A stretch of 64,000 nt of DNA from Palsa-360 sp963710315 (GTDB taxonomy: Bacteria > Acidobacteriota > Terriglobia > Acidiferrales > UBA7541), in assembly GCA_963710315.1 (NCBI GenBank), contig CAVPZW010000008.1, forward strand, positions 558,001 through 622,000, given 5' to 3'. The translations under genes were made by a program, and so were the position numbers. The notes below the pieces were generated by a model. That model made no database searches. It saw nothing but the letters and a program-made list of their open reading frames with translations, and was not told where the DNA came from. Positions 1-8,767 of the stretch are shown here, piece after piece (positions within the stretch are counted from its first letter, which is position 1; every line of letters starts with the position of its first letter).

Positions 1-627
1 TTGCGCCGGCCCCGTAATTTCGATCTGGTAGTAGTTTAGTCCGCGCAGCGCATAGGTGATGGAAGGAACGCCGGGGGCGAGCATCCCCGTGTCCGAGACG
101 ACCAGCGCGTCGGCCTTAAGGCGCGGCTTGTTGGCATTCACGAAATCCCACAGGCTCACGCTGCCTACTTCCTCTTCGCCTTCGATCATCACTTTCAAAT
201 TGATGGGCAGCTTTCCCGCGGTTTTCATAATGGCGTCCAGCGCGCGAATGTGGATGTGCACCTGGCCTTTGTCGTCGGCGGAGCCGCGGGCGTACAAATT
301 TCCGTCGCGAATGGTGGGCTCAAATGCGGGAGAGGTCCACAGATTCAGCGGCTCGGCGGGCTGCACATCGTAGTGGCCGTAAAAGAGGATGGTCGGTTTT
401 CCGGGCGCGCGCAGCGATTCGCCGTAGACCAGCGGGTGCATTTTGGTGGGCAGGATTTCGACGTTGTCTAGGCCCGCGGCGCGCAGCTTATCGGCAACCC
501 ATTTTGCGGCGCGCTCAATGTCCGGCTTGTGCTCAGATTGCGCGCTGACGCTTGGGATGCGCAGAAATTCGTAAAGCTCGTTCAGGTGTTCGTCGCGCTT
601 GGATTCGATGTACTCGGTCAGGTTCAT
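1..627 (-). CDS. M20-family dipeptidase, N-terminal part cut by window edge
   Basis: The reverse strand reads 209 codons from an ATG at 627 (GGAGG seven bases upstream) and stays open to base 1, so the C-terminal half is outside. Metal-site motifs of zinc M20 peptidases are present in order: GHYDVQP (His85, Asp87), ADDKG (bridging Asp near 119) and EGEEEVGS (catalytic and ligand Glu near 151-152). Family members hydrolyse dipeptides or N-acyl amino acids with two zinc ions, usually in the cytoplasm. No signal peptide is visible. The exact substrate cannot be told from this half. Confidence 0.88.
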   Translation of the reverse strand, partial: MNLTEYIESKRDEHLNELYEFLRIPSVSAQSEHKPDIERAAKWVADKLRAAGLDNVEILPTKMHPLVYGESLRAPGKPTILFYGHYDVQPAEPLNLWTSPAFEPTIRDGNLYARGSADDKGQVHIHIRALDAIMKTAGKLPINLKVMIEGEEEVGSVSLWDFVNANKPRLKADALVVSDTGMLAPGVPSITYALRGLNYYQIEITGPAQ

Positions 628-822
628 GTGCGGCCTCCAGAGAATTGCCGGTTGCGCCGGGCGTCCCGCGAAATGATAGCGCGTAATCAATTCGGAGGCA
701 CATGGAAACGCGCGGGCGGGCCGCCCACGCTGCGAGCCGCGCAGGGCCACGTTGCAATGCGGGAACATGGCGGCGACACTTTCGTTGACGGAGTGCGCGA
801 AGTGCCGCAGCATGGTCTCATC

Positions 823-1185
823 ATGGCCGATAAGGATTTCGACAAGGTTCGCCGCAGCACCCGCGTCTTCATGCGCGTGCGGGTGGTTGTCGCTGGAAAA
901 AACTCCGACAATCGCCGTTTTCGCGAGGCCTGCGAAACGATCGTGATCAGCGCGCACGGCGGACTGCTGTATTTGAATCAGCCGCTGGACATGGACGCCA
1001 TGCTGGTGGTCACCAATCCCTTCACGCAGGAAGAGCAGGAATCGCGCATTGTTTTTCTTGGCGAGGCTACCGAGAAAGGGCAGCGCGTGGGCGTTGAATT
1101 TCTCACTCCCGCGCCGCATTTCTGGGGAGTCGATTTCATTCCCGCCGATTGGCCCGCGCCGCAGGCCACAGTCCGCTCGAACTGA
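823..1185 (+). CDS. PilZ-domain protein
   Basis: A 120-residue protein beginning MADKDFDKVRRSTRVFMRV. The RRSTR stretch near residues 10-14 resembles the RxxxR c-di-GMP motif of PilZ domains. A ISAHGGLL segment near 46 resembles the second D/NxSxxG motif, with the usual Asp/Asn replaced. The rest is beta-rich and ends in a typical VGVEFL strand. The frame stays open upstream, but the 823 start keeps only the domain and avoids sequence overlapping the divergent peptidase promoter. The SD is weak. The domain call is good; actual c-di-GMP binding is inferred and may be impaired. Confidence 0.7.
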   Translation: MADKDFDKVRRSTRVFMRVRVVVAGKNSDNRRFREACETIVISAHGGLLYLNQPLDMDAMLVVTNPFTQEEQESRIVFLGEATEKGQRVGVEFLTPAPHFWGVDFIPADWPAPQATVRSN

Positions 1186-1224
1186 ATAAACCCTGCATCG
1201 GATAGGCTTCTCCCAACATTCATC

Positions 1225-1728
1225 TTACTTTGCCGTGGATTTTTCGATTTGCTGCTGCACTTGTGTCCTGAATTCCAGCGGGTGGGCAACCATGTTGAAG
1301 ATCTCGGGTGTGCCGCCGGTTCCGTGAACAATTACCGTACCGTAGCCGAGCATTCGCCCCATCACGCTTTCCTGGACGCCAATACTCTCCACTCTCGATA
1401 GAAGTAGCTCGACCGTTCTTCGCGCGGCGAGTCCCACCTTCACAAAAACGCGCTTGTTGGTGACGGTCATTTCCGTTGCGTTTCTCATCAAGACGCCGCG
1501 CACGATAAACAGGAGCGCGATGGCAAAAAAGGCCGCTCCAAGAATCATCGTGGGTTGCTGCGCCGCGCTCCTATCGCCCGTAGCCCGCGAGGAGAGCAAA
1601 AACATTCCCAGTCCCGTCAAACCGAACAGGATGCCGAGCACAATCGGCGCGACCAGCACGATCCAATGCAGGCGCGTTTCGTAGACGATCGTCTCGCCTT
1701 CGATGAGATGCTTTTCAACGTAGCTCAT
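1225..1728 (-). CDS. PH-domain (bPH2-like) membrane protein
   Basis: A 167-residue protein starting at an ATG behind AAGGAG. Two hydrophobic segments (about residues 25-46 and 62-82) are followed by a TVTNKRVFVKVGL segment typical of bacterial PH (YdbS/YdbT-like) domains, in which a short membrane hairpin anchors a cytoplasmic beta-sandwich. No enzymatic motif is visible. It is transcribed away from the MmgE/PrpD gene at 1909 and has no obvious operon partner. Its role is unknown. Confidence 0.75.
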   Translation of the reverse strand: MSYVEKHLIEGETIVYETRLHWIVLVAPIVLGILFGLTGLGMFLLSSRATGDRSAAQQPTMILGAAFFAIALLFIVRGVLMRNATEMTVTNKRVFVKVGLAARRTVELLLSRVESIGVQESVMGRMLGYGTVIVHGTGGTPEIFNMVAHPLEFRTQVQQQIEKSTAK

Positions 1729-1908
1729 GGCGCTCCTTGACGGATTCCCGATTCCACATTAGTACCACATGCGGCGCTGCCAATGCTGCGCCAGCAAAAT
1801 AGTTCGGCCCGGAGCAAGGGACTTGATTTCAGTTACAATGCCCCATCGGCGAGCCGAGCGGCATCAATTGTTACAGAAATCGCAATGAAAACGGAAAGGA
1901 AACCGAGT

Positions 1909-3408
1909 ATGCGACGTGACCGAACCGCGCGCGCATTGGCATCACACAACGATGGGCGCTTGAGCCGCCGCGGATTGTTGAAGCAAGCAGGCTGGGCGGC
2001 CGCGGCTGCCGGACTTTCGCGCGTCTCGGCGCTGGCGGCGGATTCCGTTAGTCCAACGATGACGCGCCTCAGCACCTATATGAGTGAAGCCAGAAATCGC
2101 GCTCTGCCAGAGGACGTGACCGAAAAGGCCAAGCACCACATTCTCGACACATTTGCCGCCATGGTTTCCGGATCGCAACTGCTCCCCGGGCAAGCTGCAC
2201 TCAAGTTTGCCAGGAACTACGGTGGCGAGAAAATCTCCACGGTCATCTGCTCGAATATTTTGTGCGGCCCGATGGAGGCTGCGCTTGTCAATGGCGTGCT
2301 TGGCCATTCGGATGAGACGGACGACGCGCACGCCGCGTCAGGTTCGCATCCCGGTGTTGCCATCGTCCCTGCTGCGCTGGCGGTCGGCGAAAAGTTTGGC
2401 ATCAGCGGCGCCGAGTTTTTGCGCGCCATCACGCTTGGTTATGACGTTGGCACGCGCTTCGTGATCACCATGGGCGGAACCACCGTTCAGAGCGAGGAAC
2501 ATAGGAGCACGCATTCGATCGCTGGAATCTTTGGAGCCGCGTCGGCAGCCGCAAGCGCCGCCAGCCTGAACGAACAGCAAATGCGATGGGTGCTCGATTA
2601 CACGTCGCAGCAATCTTCTGGGACAGCTGCCTGGCAGCGCGACACGCAGCATATCGAGAAGGGTTTCGTTTACGCCGGCATGCCGGCGCGCGGCGGCGTC
2701 ACTTCGGCGCTGCTAGTTCAATCGGGCTGGACCGGCGTGGACGATGTGCTTTCCGGTGCCGACAATTTTTTCATGGCCTACGCGCCGCAGGCAAATCCTG
2801 AAAACGTTGTGGACCAGATGGGTGAGCGGTTTGCAATCACGGAAACGGATATTAAGAAATGGACGGTGGGAGCCCCGATTCAAACTCCGCTGGACGCGCT
2901 GGAAATTTTGATGAAGCGCCGCGCCTTCTCCGCGGACGACGTAAAAAAGGTGATCGTCCGGATTGCACGCACGCAGGGAACCGTGGTGAATAACCGCGAG
3001 ATGCCGGACATTTGTCTGCAGCACATGGTGGCGATCATGCTGATCGATAAGACTGCTTCCTTCAAATCGGCGCACGACAAAGCCAGGATGCAGGATCCGG
3101 CCGTTCTGCGCGTGCGTGCCAAAGTAAATCTTGTAATGGACGATGGCGAGCTTCAACGCGCAATTCCGCGACGCGAGGCCATCGTTGAAATCACGCTCAA
3201 TGACGGAACGAAACTCAGCGAGCACGTAAGAACCGTGCGTGGCACTCCTCTAAACCCGATGACGCGCGAGGAAGTTGTGGGGAAAGCGCGCGAGCTGATG
3301 TCGCCCGTCCTTGGCGCCCCCAATGCATCCAGCCTGATTGAGAAAATGCTTGGCCTGGAAAATCTTGAAAACATTCGAGAGTTGCGGCCGCTGCTGCAGA
3401 TTGCATAG
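1909..3408 (+). CDS. Tat-exported MmgE/PrpD-family protein, copy 1
   Basis: A 499-residue protein. The ATG at 1909 is preferred because AAAGGA lies eight bases upstream and the length then matches the paralogue at 6925 (498 aa). An in-frame ATG at 1885 is possible. The N terminus has a twin-arginine signal, SRRGLLKQAG, then a hydrophobic Ala-rich stretch ending near SALA. The mature part carries MmgE/PrpD signatures: HHILDTFAAMVSGS, GHSDETDD, and the C-terminal NNREMPDICLQHM block. Known family members include 2-methylcitrate dehydratase, iminodisuccinate epimerase and cis-aconitate decarboxylase, all cytoplasmic. Export is unusual and the substrate is unknown. Confidence 0.85.
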   Translation: MRRDRTARALASHNDGRLSRRGLLKQAGWAAAAAGLSRVSALAADSVSPTMTRLSTYMSEARNRALPEDVTEKAKHHILDTFAAMVSGSQLLPGQAALKFARNYGGEKISTVICSNILCGPMEAALVNGVLGHSDETDDAHAASGSHPGVAIVPAALAVGEKFGISGAEFLRAITLGYDVGTRFVITMGGTTVQSEEHRSTHSIAGIFGAASAAASAASLNEQQMRWVLDYTSQQSSGTAAWQRDTQHIEKGFVYAGMPARGGVTSALLVQSGWTGVDDVLSGADNFFMAYAPQANPENVVDQMGERFAITETDIKKWTVGAPIQTPLDALEILMKRRAFSADDVKKVIVRIARTQGTVVNNREMPDICLQHMVAIMLIDKTASFKSAHDKARMQDPAVLRVRAKVNLVMDDGELQRAIPRREAIVEITLNDGTKLSEHVRTVRGTPLNPMTREEVVGKARELMSPVLGAPNASSLIEKMLGLENLENIRELRPLLQIA

Positions 3409-3448
3409 TTGGGGGAATTTTCTTGCGGCCAGAAATTATGCGGCAGGT

Positions 3449-3530
3449 TTTCAGTAGCGCGGGCTTCAGCCTGCGGGTTTTAATCCTTGCAAGGTCTAAC
3501 TCCCGCAGGCTGAAGCCCGCGCTACTGAAA
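3449..3530. repeat. GTAG-footed double-hairpin repeat (BIME-like), copy A
   Basis: Perfect 29-base inverted arms at 3449-3477 and 3502-3530. Each arm contains its own hairpin, GCGGGCTTCAGCCTGC, next to a GTAG foot. The spacer TTTTAATCCTTGCAAGGTCTAACT is nearly shared with the copy at 62843. It lies between convergent genes and may also act as a transcription stop. Confidence 0.85.
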
Positions 3531-3538
3531 CCCATGAT

Positions 3539-5293
3539 TTATTTTTTGGGAATGATGGGCAGCAGCAGGTAAGGCTGGCGGTTGTTTTCGCAGTGAAGCG
3601 TGGTCTTGCCGGAAAAAATGTGAGCCGGGCGGTTAACGGGATCGTCATGCAGGAACGGGCCGCAGCCTCGAAGTTCATTTTTGAAATTGGAAAGCTTTCC
3701 GCCTCGGCAGGCGTGCTCGTAATCTTTTCCGCGAATGGTGAGCGCGATTCGGTATCCTGCGGGGACCACGATGCTGGTGGGCCAGATTTCCACGTCCAAT
3801 TCCACGGGCACGCCGGGCTTCAATGGTTGGCGTTCGTCGTGCGTGTGGTAGGGACGCCACGGTTTGGAAAGCGCCGCGTCCAGCTTAAGGTGCGACGCGC
3901 GCAGCCAACCCTGGCCGATTGGCGTGTGCGGATCGATCGCCCCCTGGAAAACAATTTCCGTCATGTCCGGGGAGAAAACGCGCAGCACAGCAAAAATATC
4001 GGCATCTTCCGTGCTCGAGGAAAGAAATAATTTCAGCGCCGAAGGGCCGGTAATTTCAGTTTCAGTGGGCAGCGGCGGCGTCATGAATGTGACGCCATCG
4101 CTCATGGCGTCAAACGAAAGACTGGCGTGAGCTGCTGGAGGCGCGGTTACGAGGCCGCCGCTCGCGAAATCGAAATAATGTTTCGTCCACTGCGTCCGAG
4201 CCAGCGGCCATTCGTGTTCCATGCGCTCTTCAAAGCGATCGAGATGGCGAACCTGTAGCAGCACGCGCGGTTCGCTGTCCCAGCCGTTCTTTTCGCCCTT
4301 CAAAAAATAATCGAAGAAACGTTTCTGCAGGTTGCGGCCGTAATCGGTATAGAAATGCGTCCAGTGTTCGATGCCGTGTGCTTCGAGCCACTTTTGCGTG
4401 GATGCGGCGCGTAGAAAACCTTCGAAATTGCCGCGCGGATGCAATCCCTGGCCGCCCCAATTTGCGGAGGAGAGCAATGGGACAGTGACCTTGGACCAGT
4501 CCGGAGAGCGATCCTTGCTGTACTGGTCATCGAGCGGATGCGCCAATAGATCGGCGCCGAAATTGCAACGGTTGGCGGCGAGTTGCGCGTCCGTCAGCGT
4601 TTCCGGCCCGCACACCAGGTCGCCCGTCGCGCGGCTGAGCGGCCCTCGTGTTCCCAATCCGTGCTGCACGGTTTTCACCTGCATGTCGTACCAATTCGCC
4701 CAGAACGTGCAGTAGATGCCGCCGTGATGCGAGGTGTCGCGATACCACTCCGCAGCGCCTTCCCATACGCACATGGCCGCCAAGTGCGGCGGTTGCTGCG
4801 AGGCCACCTGCCACTGATTGATCGCGTAATAGGAAATGCCGTTGAGGCCTACCTTGCCGGTGCTCCAGGGCTGCACTCCGGCCCATTCGATACATGCCAC
4901 GAAATCTTGTGTCTCGCGCGGCGAAAAAGGATCGACGGTACCGGGCGAGCGCCCGCAACCGCGGCTGTCTACGCGCACGCAAACGTAGCCGTGCGGCACC
5001 CATTTCTCGGGGTCCACCACTTCCCAGTTTTGATACAGGTTGCTCGAGCCTGCCGGCACATCGGGATGCTCGCGCGCCATCGTTTCCCACGCGTCGGGAT
5101 ATCCATCCTGAAAAGAGAGACCTTTTGCGTAGGGCCCGTAGGTGAGCAGCACGGGGTAGCGACCTTCCGCTACTGGTCGAAAAACGTCGGCTCGCAGCAC
5201 GATGCCGTCGTCCATGGGGATCGGTGCGTCCCAATCGATCTTCATTCCATCTCGGATTTCAGTTTTTGATTGTGCATCAGGTTTCAAAGTCAT
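3539..5293 (-). CDS. CocE/NonD-family alpha/beta hydrolase
   Basis: A 584-residue enzyme of the cocaine-esterase / X-Pro dipeptidyl-peptidase (S15) type. Start: the ATG at 5293 has GAGGA six bases upstream; a TTG two codons earlier leaves no SD spacing. Landmarks: a strand-loop LLTYGPYAKG near residue 50, VRVDSRGCGRS near 108, and the nucleophile elbow GLNGISYYA near 152 with Ser as nucleophile. A C-terminal jelly-roll follows (LDVEIWPTSIVVPAGYRIALTI). No signal peptide is visible. It is the downstream gene of a two-gene operon with the MFS transporter, so it probably acts on an imported ester or amide. Confidence 0.88.
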   Translation of the reverse strand: MTLKPDAQSKTEIRDGMKIDWDAPIPMDDGIVLRADVFRPVAEGRYPVLLTYGPYAKGLSFQDGYPDAWETMAREHPDVPAGSSNLYQNWEVVDPEKWVPHGYVCVRVDSRGCGRSPGTVDPFSPRETQDFVACIEWAGVQPWSTGKVGLNGISYYAINQWQVASQQPPHLAAMCVWEGAAEWYRDTSHHGGIYCTFWANWYDMQVKTVQHGLGTRGPLSRATGDLVCGPETLTDAQLAANRCNFGADLLAHPLDDQYSKDRSPDWSKVTVPLLSSANWGGQGLHPRGNFEGFLRAASTQKWLEAHGIEHWTHFYTDYGRNLQKRFFDYFLKGEKNGWDSEPRVLLQVRHLDRFEERMEHEWPLARTQWTKHYFDFASGGLVTAPPAAHASLSFDAMSDGVTFMTPPLPTETEITGPSALKLFLSSSTEDADIFAVLRVFSPDMTEIVFQGAIDPHTPIGQGWLRASHLKLDAALSKPWRPYHTHDERQPLKPGVPVELDVEIWPTSIVVPAGYRIALTIRGKDYEHACRGGKLSNFKNELRGCGPFLHDDPVNRPAHIFSGKTTLHCENNRQPYLLLPIIPKK

Positions 5294-5322
5294 TTTCAAT
5301 CCTCATGAAAAATGGAAAGAAA

Positions 5323-6609
5323 CTAAGAAGGCAGTGGTTTTCCTTTGGTCTCCACTCCAAATGGCAGCAGCAAAAGTCCCACAAGGAATGCGACTGCCGT
5401 CAAGGCCACGGGAATTCCCAGCGTCTGGAAGTGGCGTATTCCCGCACCCACCAAAAATGTAGCGCCCGCGCCGGCAAAACGTCCCACGTTTTGCGCGAAG
5501 GCCAGTGCGCTGGCGCGGCACTCGGTTTCATACTGCTCCGGCAACCAGAAAGAATATACGGTGTAGTTCGCGCCGCCAATCCCGAGAAAGAAAAGGCACA
5601 CGAAAAACCATTTCAGCGCGTCCGTTTGCAAGTAGAAAACGTAGCCGAAGGTAACCACGATGACCACAAACATCAGCGAATAAAAAATGGCCTGATTCAT
5701 TTTGCGTCCCAGCTGGTCGGCGATGAACGGAACGCTCAGCGCTCCCAGAATCGTGCCGATGGAAAGAATCGCCGTGCCATAAGACGCCAAGCGCGCCGAT
5801 TGAAATGAGGTGTGCCCCGCCTTCGCCGCGAGGTAAGTGATTGCCGCGGGCACATAGACCGAGCCTGCCCACAAGCCAATGGTGGAAACCAGCTGGTACA
5901 TGAGATTCATCATTGTGCGCAGGCGGTATCGCGGCGAAAAAATTTCCAGAAACGAGCGCCGCAAACTCCATTTCTCGCCTAGCGCTCCGCGCTTGCTTTC
6001 CCATCGCTCCGGTTCCTTCATCCCTTTGCGGATCAAAACCACAAGCAGCGCCGGGACGCCGCCCACCACGAACATCCATCTCCAGCCGAAGCGGCTGCCG
6101 ACAAAATAATTGGCCAGGGCCGCCAGAAAAAAACCGAAGTAATAGCCCGTGTGCATCATGCCGGCGCCCATGGTTCGCCGGTCTTCCGGCCACTCTTCGG
6201 AAATCAGCGTGGCGCCGATGCCCCATTCTCCGCCGATGCCAATTCCGGCCAGAAGGCGAAGTGCGGCGAGCATCCAAATGTTCGTGGCAAATGCGCTCAG
6301 CAACGTAAAAAGCGAAAAGCAAAGAATCGTGAACATCAATGTGCGCACGCGGCCAAATCGGTCAGCCACCGGCCCCCAAAGCAGCGCCATTCCCCAGCCA
6401 ATCAGAAACAAGGCAAAGAGAATTCCGCCGTAATAGCCGATGTTGGCGGTGGTGGCGGGAATTCCCGATCGGGGCAGCAAGTCGCGCAGCGCCGGAACAA
6501 GAACGAGGGCATAGATGAAGGAGTCCATTCCGTCGAGCACCCATCCGCCCCATGCCGCCCAGAAGCTGCGGACTTGATTTGCAGTCAGTGGCGTTCGGTT
6601 TGCGGTCAT
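5323..6609 (-). CDS. MFS transporter (sugar/organic-acid:H+ symporter type)
   Basis: About 428 residues from the ATG at 6609; upstream in-frame codons lack conserved sequence, and the SD is poor for either choice. Twelve hydrophobic segments are recognisable. The DGMDSFIYALV start of TM1 and the loop motif GPVADRFGRVRTL are typical of the sialate/aromatic-acid branch of the MFS, as is ERRTMG-like EDRRTMGAGMM before TM5. It lies 29 bases upstream of the CocE-type hydrolase on the same strand, suggesting uptake of that enzyme's substrate. It is transcribed divergently from the second MmgE/PrpD gene. Confidence 0.87.
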   Translation of the reverse strand: MTANRTPLTANQVRSFWAAWGGWVLDGMDSFIYALVLVPALRDLLPRSGIPATTANIGYYGGILFALFLIGWGMALLWGPVADRFGRVRTLMFTILCFSLFTLLSAFATNIWMLAALRLLAGIGIGGEWGIGATLISEEWPEDRRTMGAGMMHTGYYFGFFLAALANYFVGSRFGWRWMFVVGGVPALLVVLIRKGMKEPERWESKRGALGEKWSLRRSFLEIFSPRYRLRTMMNLMYQLVSTIGLWAGSVYVPAAITYLAAKAGHTSFQSARLASYGTAILSIGTILGALSVPFIADQLGRKMNQAIFYSLMFVVIVVTFGYVFYLQTDALKWFFVCLFFLGIGGANYTVYSFWLPEQYETECRASALAFAQNVGRFAGAGATFLVGAGIRHFQTLGIPVALTAVAFLVGLLLLPFGVETKGKPLPS

Positions 6610-6772
6610 CGCGCGAGGGCCCAAGTGCAATTGGGATGGTGCAATGAGAGAGAATCGCCAATGCAATGCCGCGGCGGGACATGTTGGCGATGGCGCGCGT
6701 TTCGTTTCTGCTTCATGGCGACTGGCATATTACCACTGCGCGGTTTGGATTCCGTCCGCGGAGGTAATTTGC

Positions 6773-6814
6773 ATTTCATTTCAATGCTGCACACTTCCAT
6801 TCACAAAATGAAAT
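6773..6814. promoter_or_regulatory. Inverted repeat in divergent promoter region (possible operator)
   Basis: Nine-base arms ATTTCATTT (6773-6781) and AAATGAAAT (6806-6814) are exact inverted complements. They sit between the MFS/CocE operon and the rightward MmgE/PrpD gene. A shared operator is possible but not shown; a TACAAT -10-like hexamer follows near 6848. Confidence 0.35.
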
Positions 6815-6924
6815 CGCTTGCGGCGCGCCCCCGGCTGGAAAGTCGGCTACAATGACGCAACGAAAGAAAGCGCACGGCGTCGTACTCGGATGAAAACCAA
6901 TAGCAATGTCATGGGGGACGAGAC

Positions 6925-8421
6925 ATGGGACGTGATCGAGGCGCGAATTTGCCGGTCGAAAATATTGGAACGAGTCTGACTCGGCGCGATTTGGTGCAGC
7001 GTGCCGCGTGGGTCCTTGCGGCTGCGGCGATTCCGGGTGGCGCGCAACTTGCCGCTCAAGATGCCGGCGCGAATATCAGCCCGATGATGCTGAAGCTCAG
7101 CACTTATATGAGCGAAGCGCGCAACAACGCGTTGCCCGATAAAGTGCTGCAAGAAACCAAGCACCACATTCTCGATACGTTTGCCGCCATGATTTCCGGC
7201 TCAGAGCTTCCACCGGGGCGCATGGCCCTGAAATTCGCTCACGCCTATGGCGGGCCGAATATTTGCACGGTGGTTGCTTCGGATGTCCTTATGGGGCCGA
7301 TCGAAGCGGCCATGGTGAACGGGGAACTCGCGCATTCGGACGAAACGGACGATGACTACACGGGTGGAGGGGCGCATCCGGGCAGCGCCGTTGTGCCTGC
7401 CACGCTGGCGCTCGGTGAAAAAGTCGGCATCAGCGGGCAGCACTTCACGCGAGCGGTGGCGCTCGGCTATGACATTGGCATGCGCGCGTTCAAGACGGTT
7501 GGCGCGGGCATCCTCAAAGATACGCACGTTCTGGTGGGAACGTTTGGCGCATCGGCCGCAGCCGGCTGCGCGCTGAGCCTGGATGCGCAGCAGATGCGCT
7601 GGCTGCTCGATTACGCGGCTCAACAGGCGGGGGCGGGTTTTGCAACCTGGAGGCGCGATACCGATCACATCGAGAAGGGATTTGTTTTTGGCGGCAGCAC
7701 GGCGCGCAACGGAGTGAACAGCGCGCTGGTCGTTCAGCTCGGCTGGACCGCTGTCAACGACGTGATGTCCGGCCCCGATAATTTTGTGATGTCCTACGAT
7801 CCCAAGGCCGATCCGGCAAAGTTTGTAGAGGCGCTGGGCGAGCGCTACGAAGTGACGCTGACCACGCTCAAGCGATGGACAACGGGCGGCCCCATCCAAT
7901 CGCCGCTGGATGCGCTGCAACTCATCATGAAAAAGCATCCCTTCGAGCCGGAGCAGGTGAAGCAAGTCGTGGTGCGCACCGCAACCAGCGCCGCCTACAC
8001 CGTGAACAATCGCGAGATGCCGGACATTTGCCTGCAACACATGATCGCCGTGATGATTCTGGACAAGACCGCTTCGTTCAAAGCGGCGCACGACAAGCCG
8101 CGCATGCAGGATCCCGCCGTGCTCCGCGAACGCGCCAAGGTGCAGCTGATCGGCGACGAAGAACTCGAGCACATGATTCCGAAGCGCGTGGCCATCGTGG
8201 AGGTCACGCTGAACGATGGAACCAAGCTTACCGAGCGCGTGGAATCCGTGCGCGGCACGCCGGAAAATCCCATGAGCCGCGAAGAGGTAGTGGCCAAGGC
8301 GCGCGACCTGATCATTCCCATCCTCGGCGTGAAAAAGTGCGACGCGCTCGTCGAGAAATTGCTGAACCTGGAAAATGTGAAGGACATCCGAGAGCTGCGG
8401 CCATTGCTGCAACGGGTGTAA
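6925..8421 (+). CDS. Tat-exported MmgE/PrpD-family protein, copy 2
   Basis: A 498-residue close paralogue of the protein at 1909. Well over half of aligned positions match by eye, including LSTYMSEARN, KHHILDTFAAM, AHSDETDD, DHIEKGFVFGG and NNREMPDICLQHM. The N terminus holds a twin-arginine motif, TRRDLVQRAAW, with a hydrophobic region ending AAQDA. The two copies flank the MFS/CocE operon, as though one gene duplicated around it. Family knowledge suggests dehydratase, epimerase or decarboxylase chemistry on a carboxylic acid; an exported version is unexplained. Confidence 0.85.
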   Translation: MGRDRGANLPVENIGTSLTRRDLVQRAAWVLAAAAIPGGAQLAAQDAGANISPMMLKLSTYMSEARNNALPDKVLQETKHHILDTFAAMISGSELPPGRMALKFAHAYGGPNICTVVASDVLMGPIEAAMVNGELAHSDETDDDYTGGGAHPGSAVVPATLALGEKVGISGQHFTRAVALGYDIGMRAFKTVGAGILKDTHVLVGTFGASAAAGCALSLDAQQMRWLLDYAAQQAGAGFATWRRDTDHIEKGFVFGGSTARNGVNSALVVQLGWTAVNDVMSGPDNFVMSYDPKADPAKFVEALGERYEVTLTTLKRWTTGGPIQSPLDALQLIMKKHPFEPEQVKQVVVRTATSAAYTVNNREMPDICLQHMIAVMILDKTASFKAAHDKPRMQDPAVLRERAKVQLIGDEELEHMIPKRVAIVEVTLNDGTKLTERVESVRGTPENPMSREEVVAKARDLIIPILGVKKCDALVEKLLNLENVKDIRELRPLLQRV

Positions 8422-8457
8422 GAGTGCGGTGACCTTGGTCATTGATAGGGAGGGAAT

Positions 8458-8652
8458 TTGAAAGCTATCGTGAAAACCGTGAGTGCGGTCTTGGTGGTTA
8501 TCGGCTGCGTCTGGATTTTGCAGGGGATCAATGTGTTGCCGGGGAGTTTCATGACGGGGCAAACGCGTTGGGCGGTGCGTGGCGGGATTTTGGTGTTTGC
8601 GGGGATTGCCGGGTGGGTGACGGCGAATCGGAAACAGCGGCACGCGGGTTGA
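8458..8652 (+). CDS. Small two-helix membrane protein
   Basis: A 64-residue protein starting at TTG with GGGAGG five bases upstream, 36 bases after the MmgE/PrpD copy 2 stop. Two hydrophobic helices (about residues 6-23 and 40-56) are joined by a short loop, QGINVLPGSFMTGQTRWA, with a basic C-terminal tail. The pattern resembles small bacterial membrane proteins of unknown function. The strong SD and two clean helices support expression. It is probably co-transcribed with the upstream gene. Confidence 0.6.
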   Translation: MKAIVKTVSAVLVVIGCVWILQGINVLPGSFMTGQTRWAVRGGILVFAGIAGWVTANRKQRHAG

Positions 8653-8672
8653 TCGCACGGCGTTTGTAGTGT

Positions 8673-8737
8673 GTAGTGCTCGCCTTCAGGCGAGCATCTG
8701 TGTGAATCCACAGTGCCCGCCTGAAGGCGGCTTCTAC
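8673..8737. repeat. GTAG-footed double-hairpin repeat, copy B
   Basis: GTAG followed by the hairpin TGCTCGCCTTCAGGCGAGCA, then after a short spacer the inverted partner GCCCGCCTGAAGGCGGC ending in CTAC. The left and right stems differ at several positions yet each remains paired. It sits between convergent genes. Confidence 0.75.
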
Positions 8738-8767
8738 GAAGATGCCAACTCTAGCTGCCAGTCGAGC

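Noticed and set aside
7201..8658. Reverse 485-residue ORF opposite MmgE/PrpD copy 2
   Set aside because: His/Arg-rich antisense translation of a well-supported gene, with no SD or recognisable motif.
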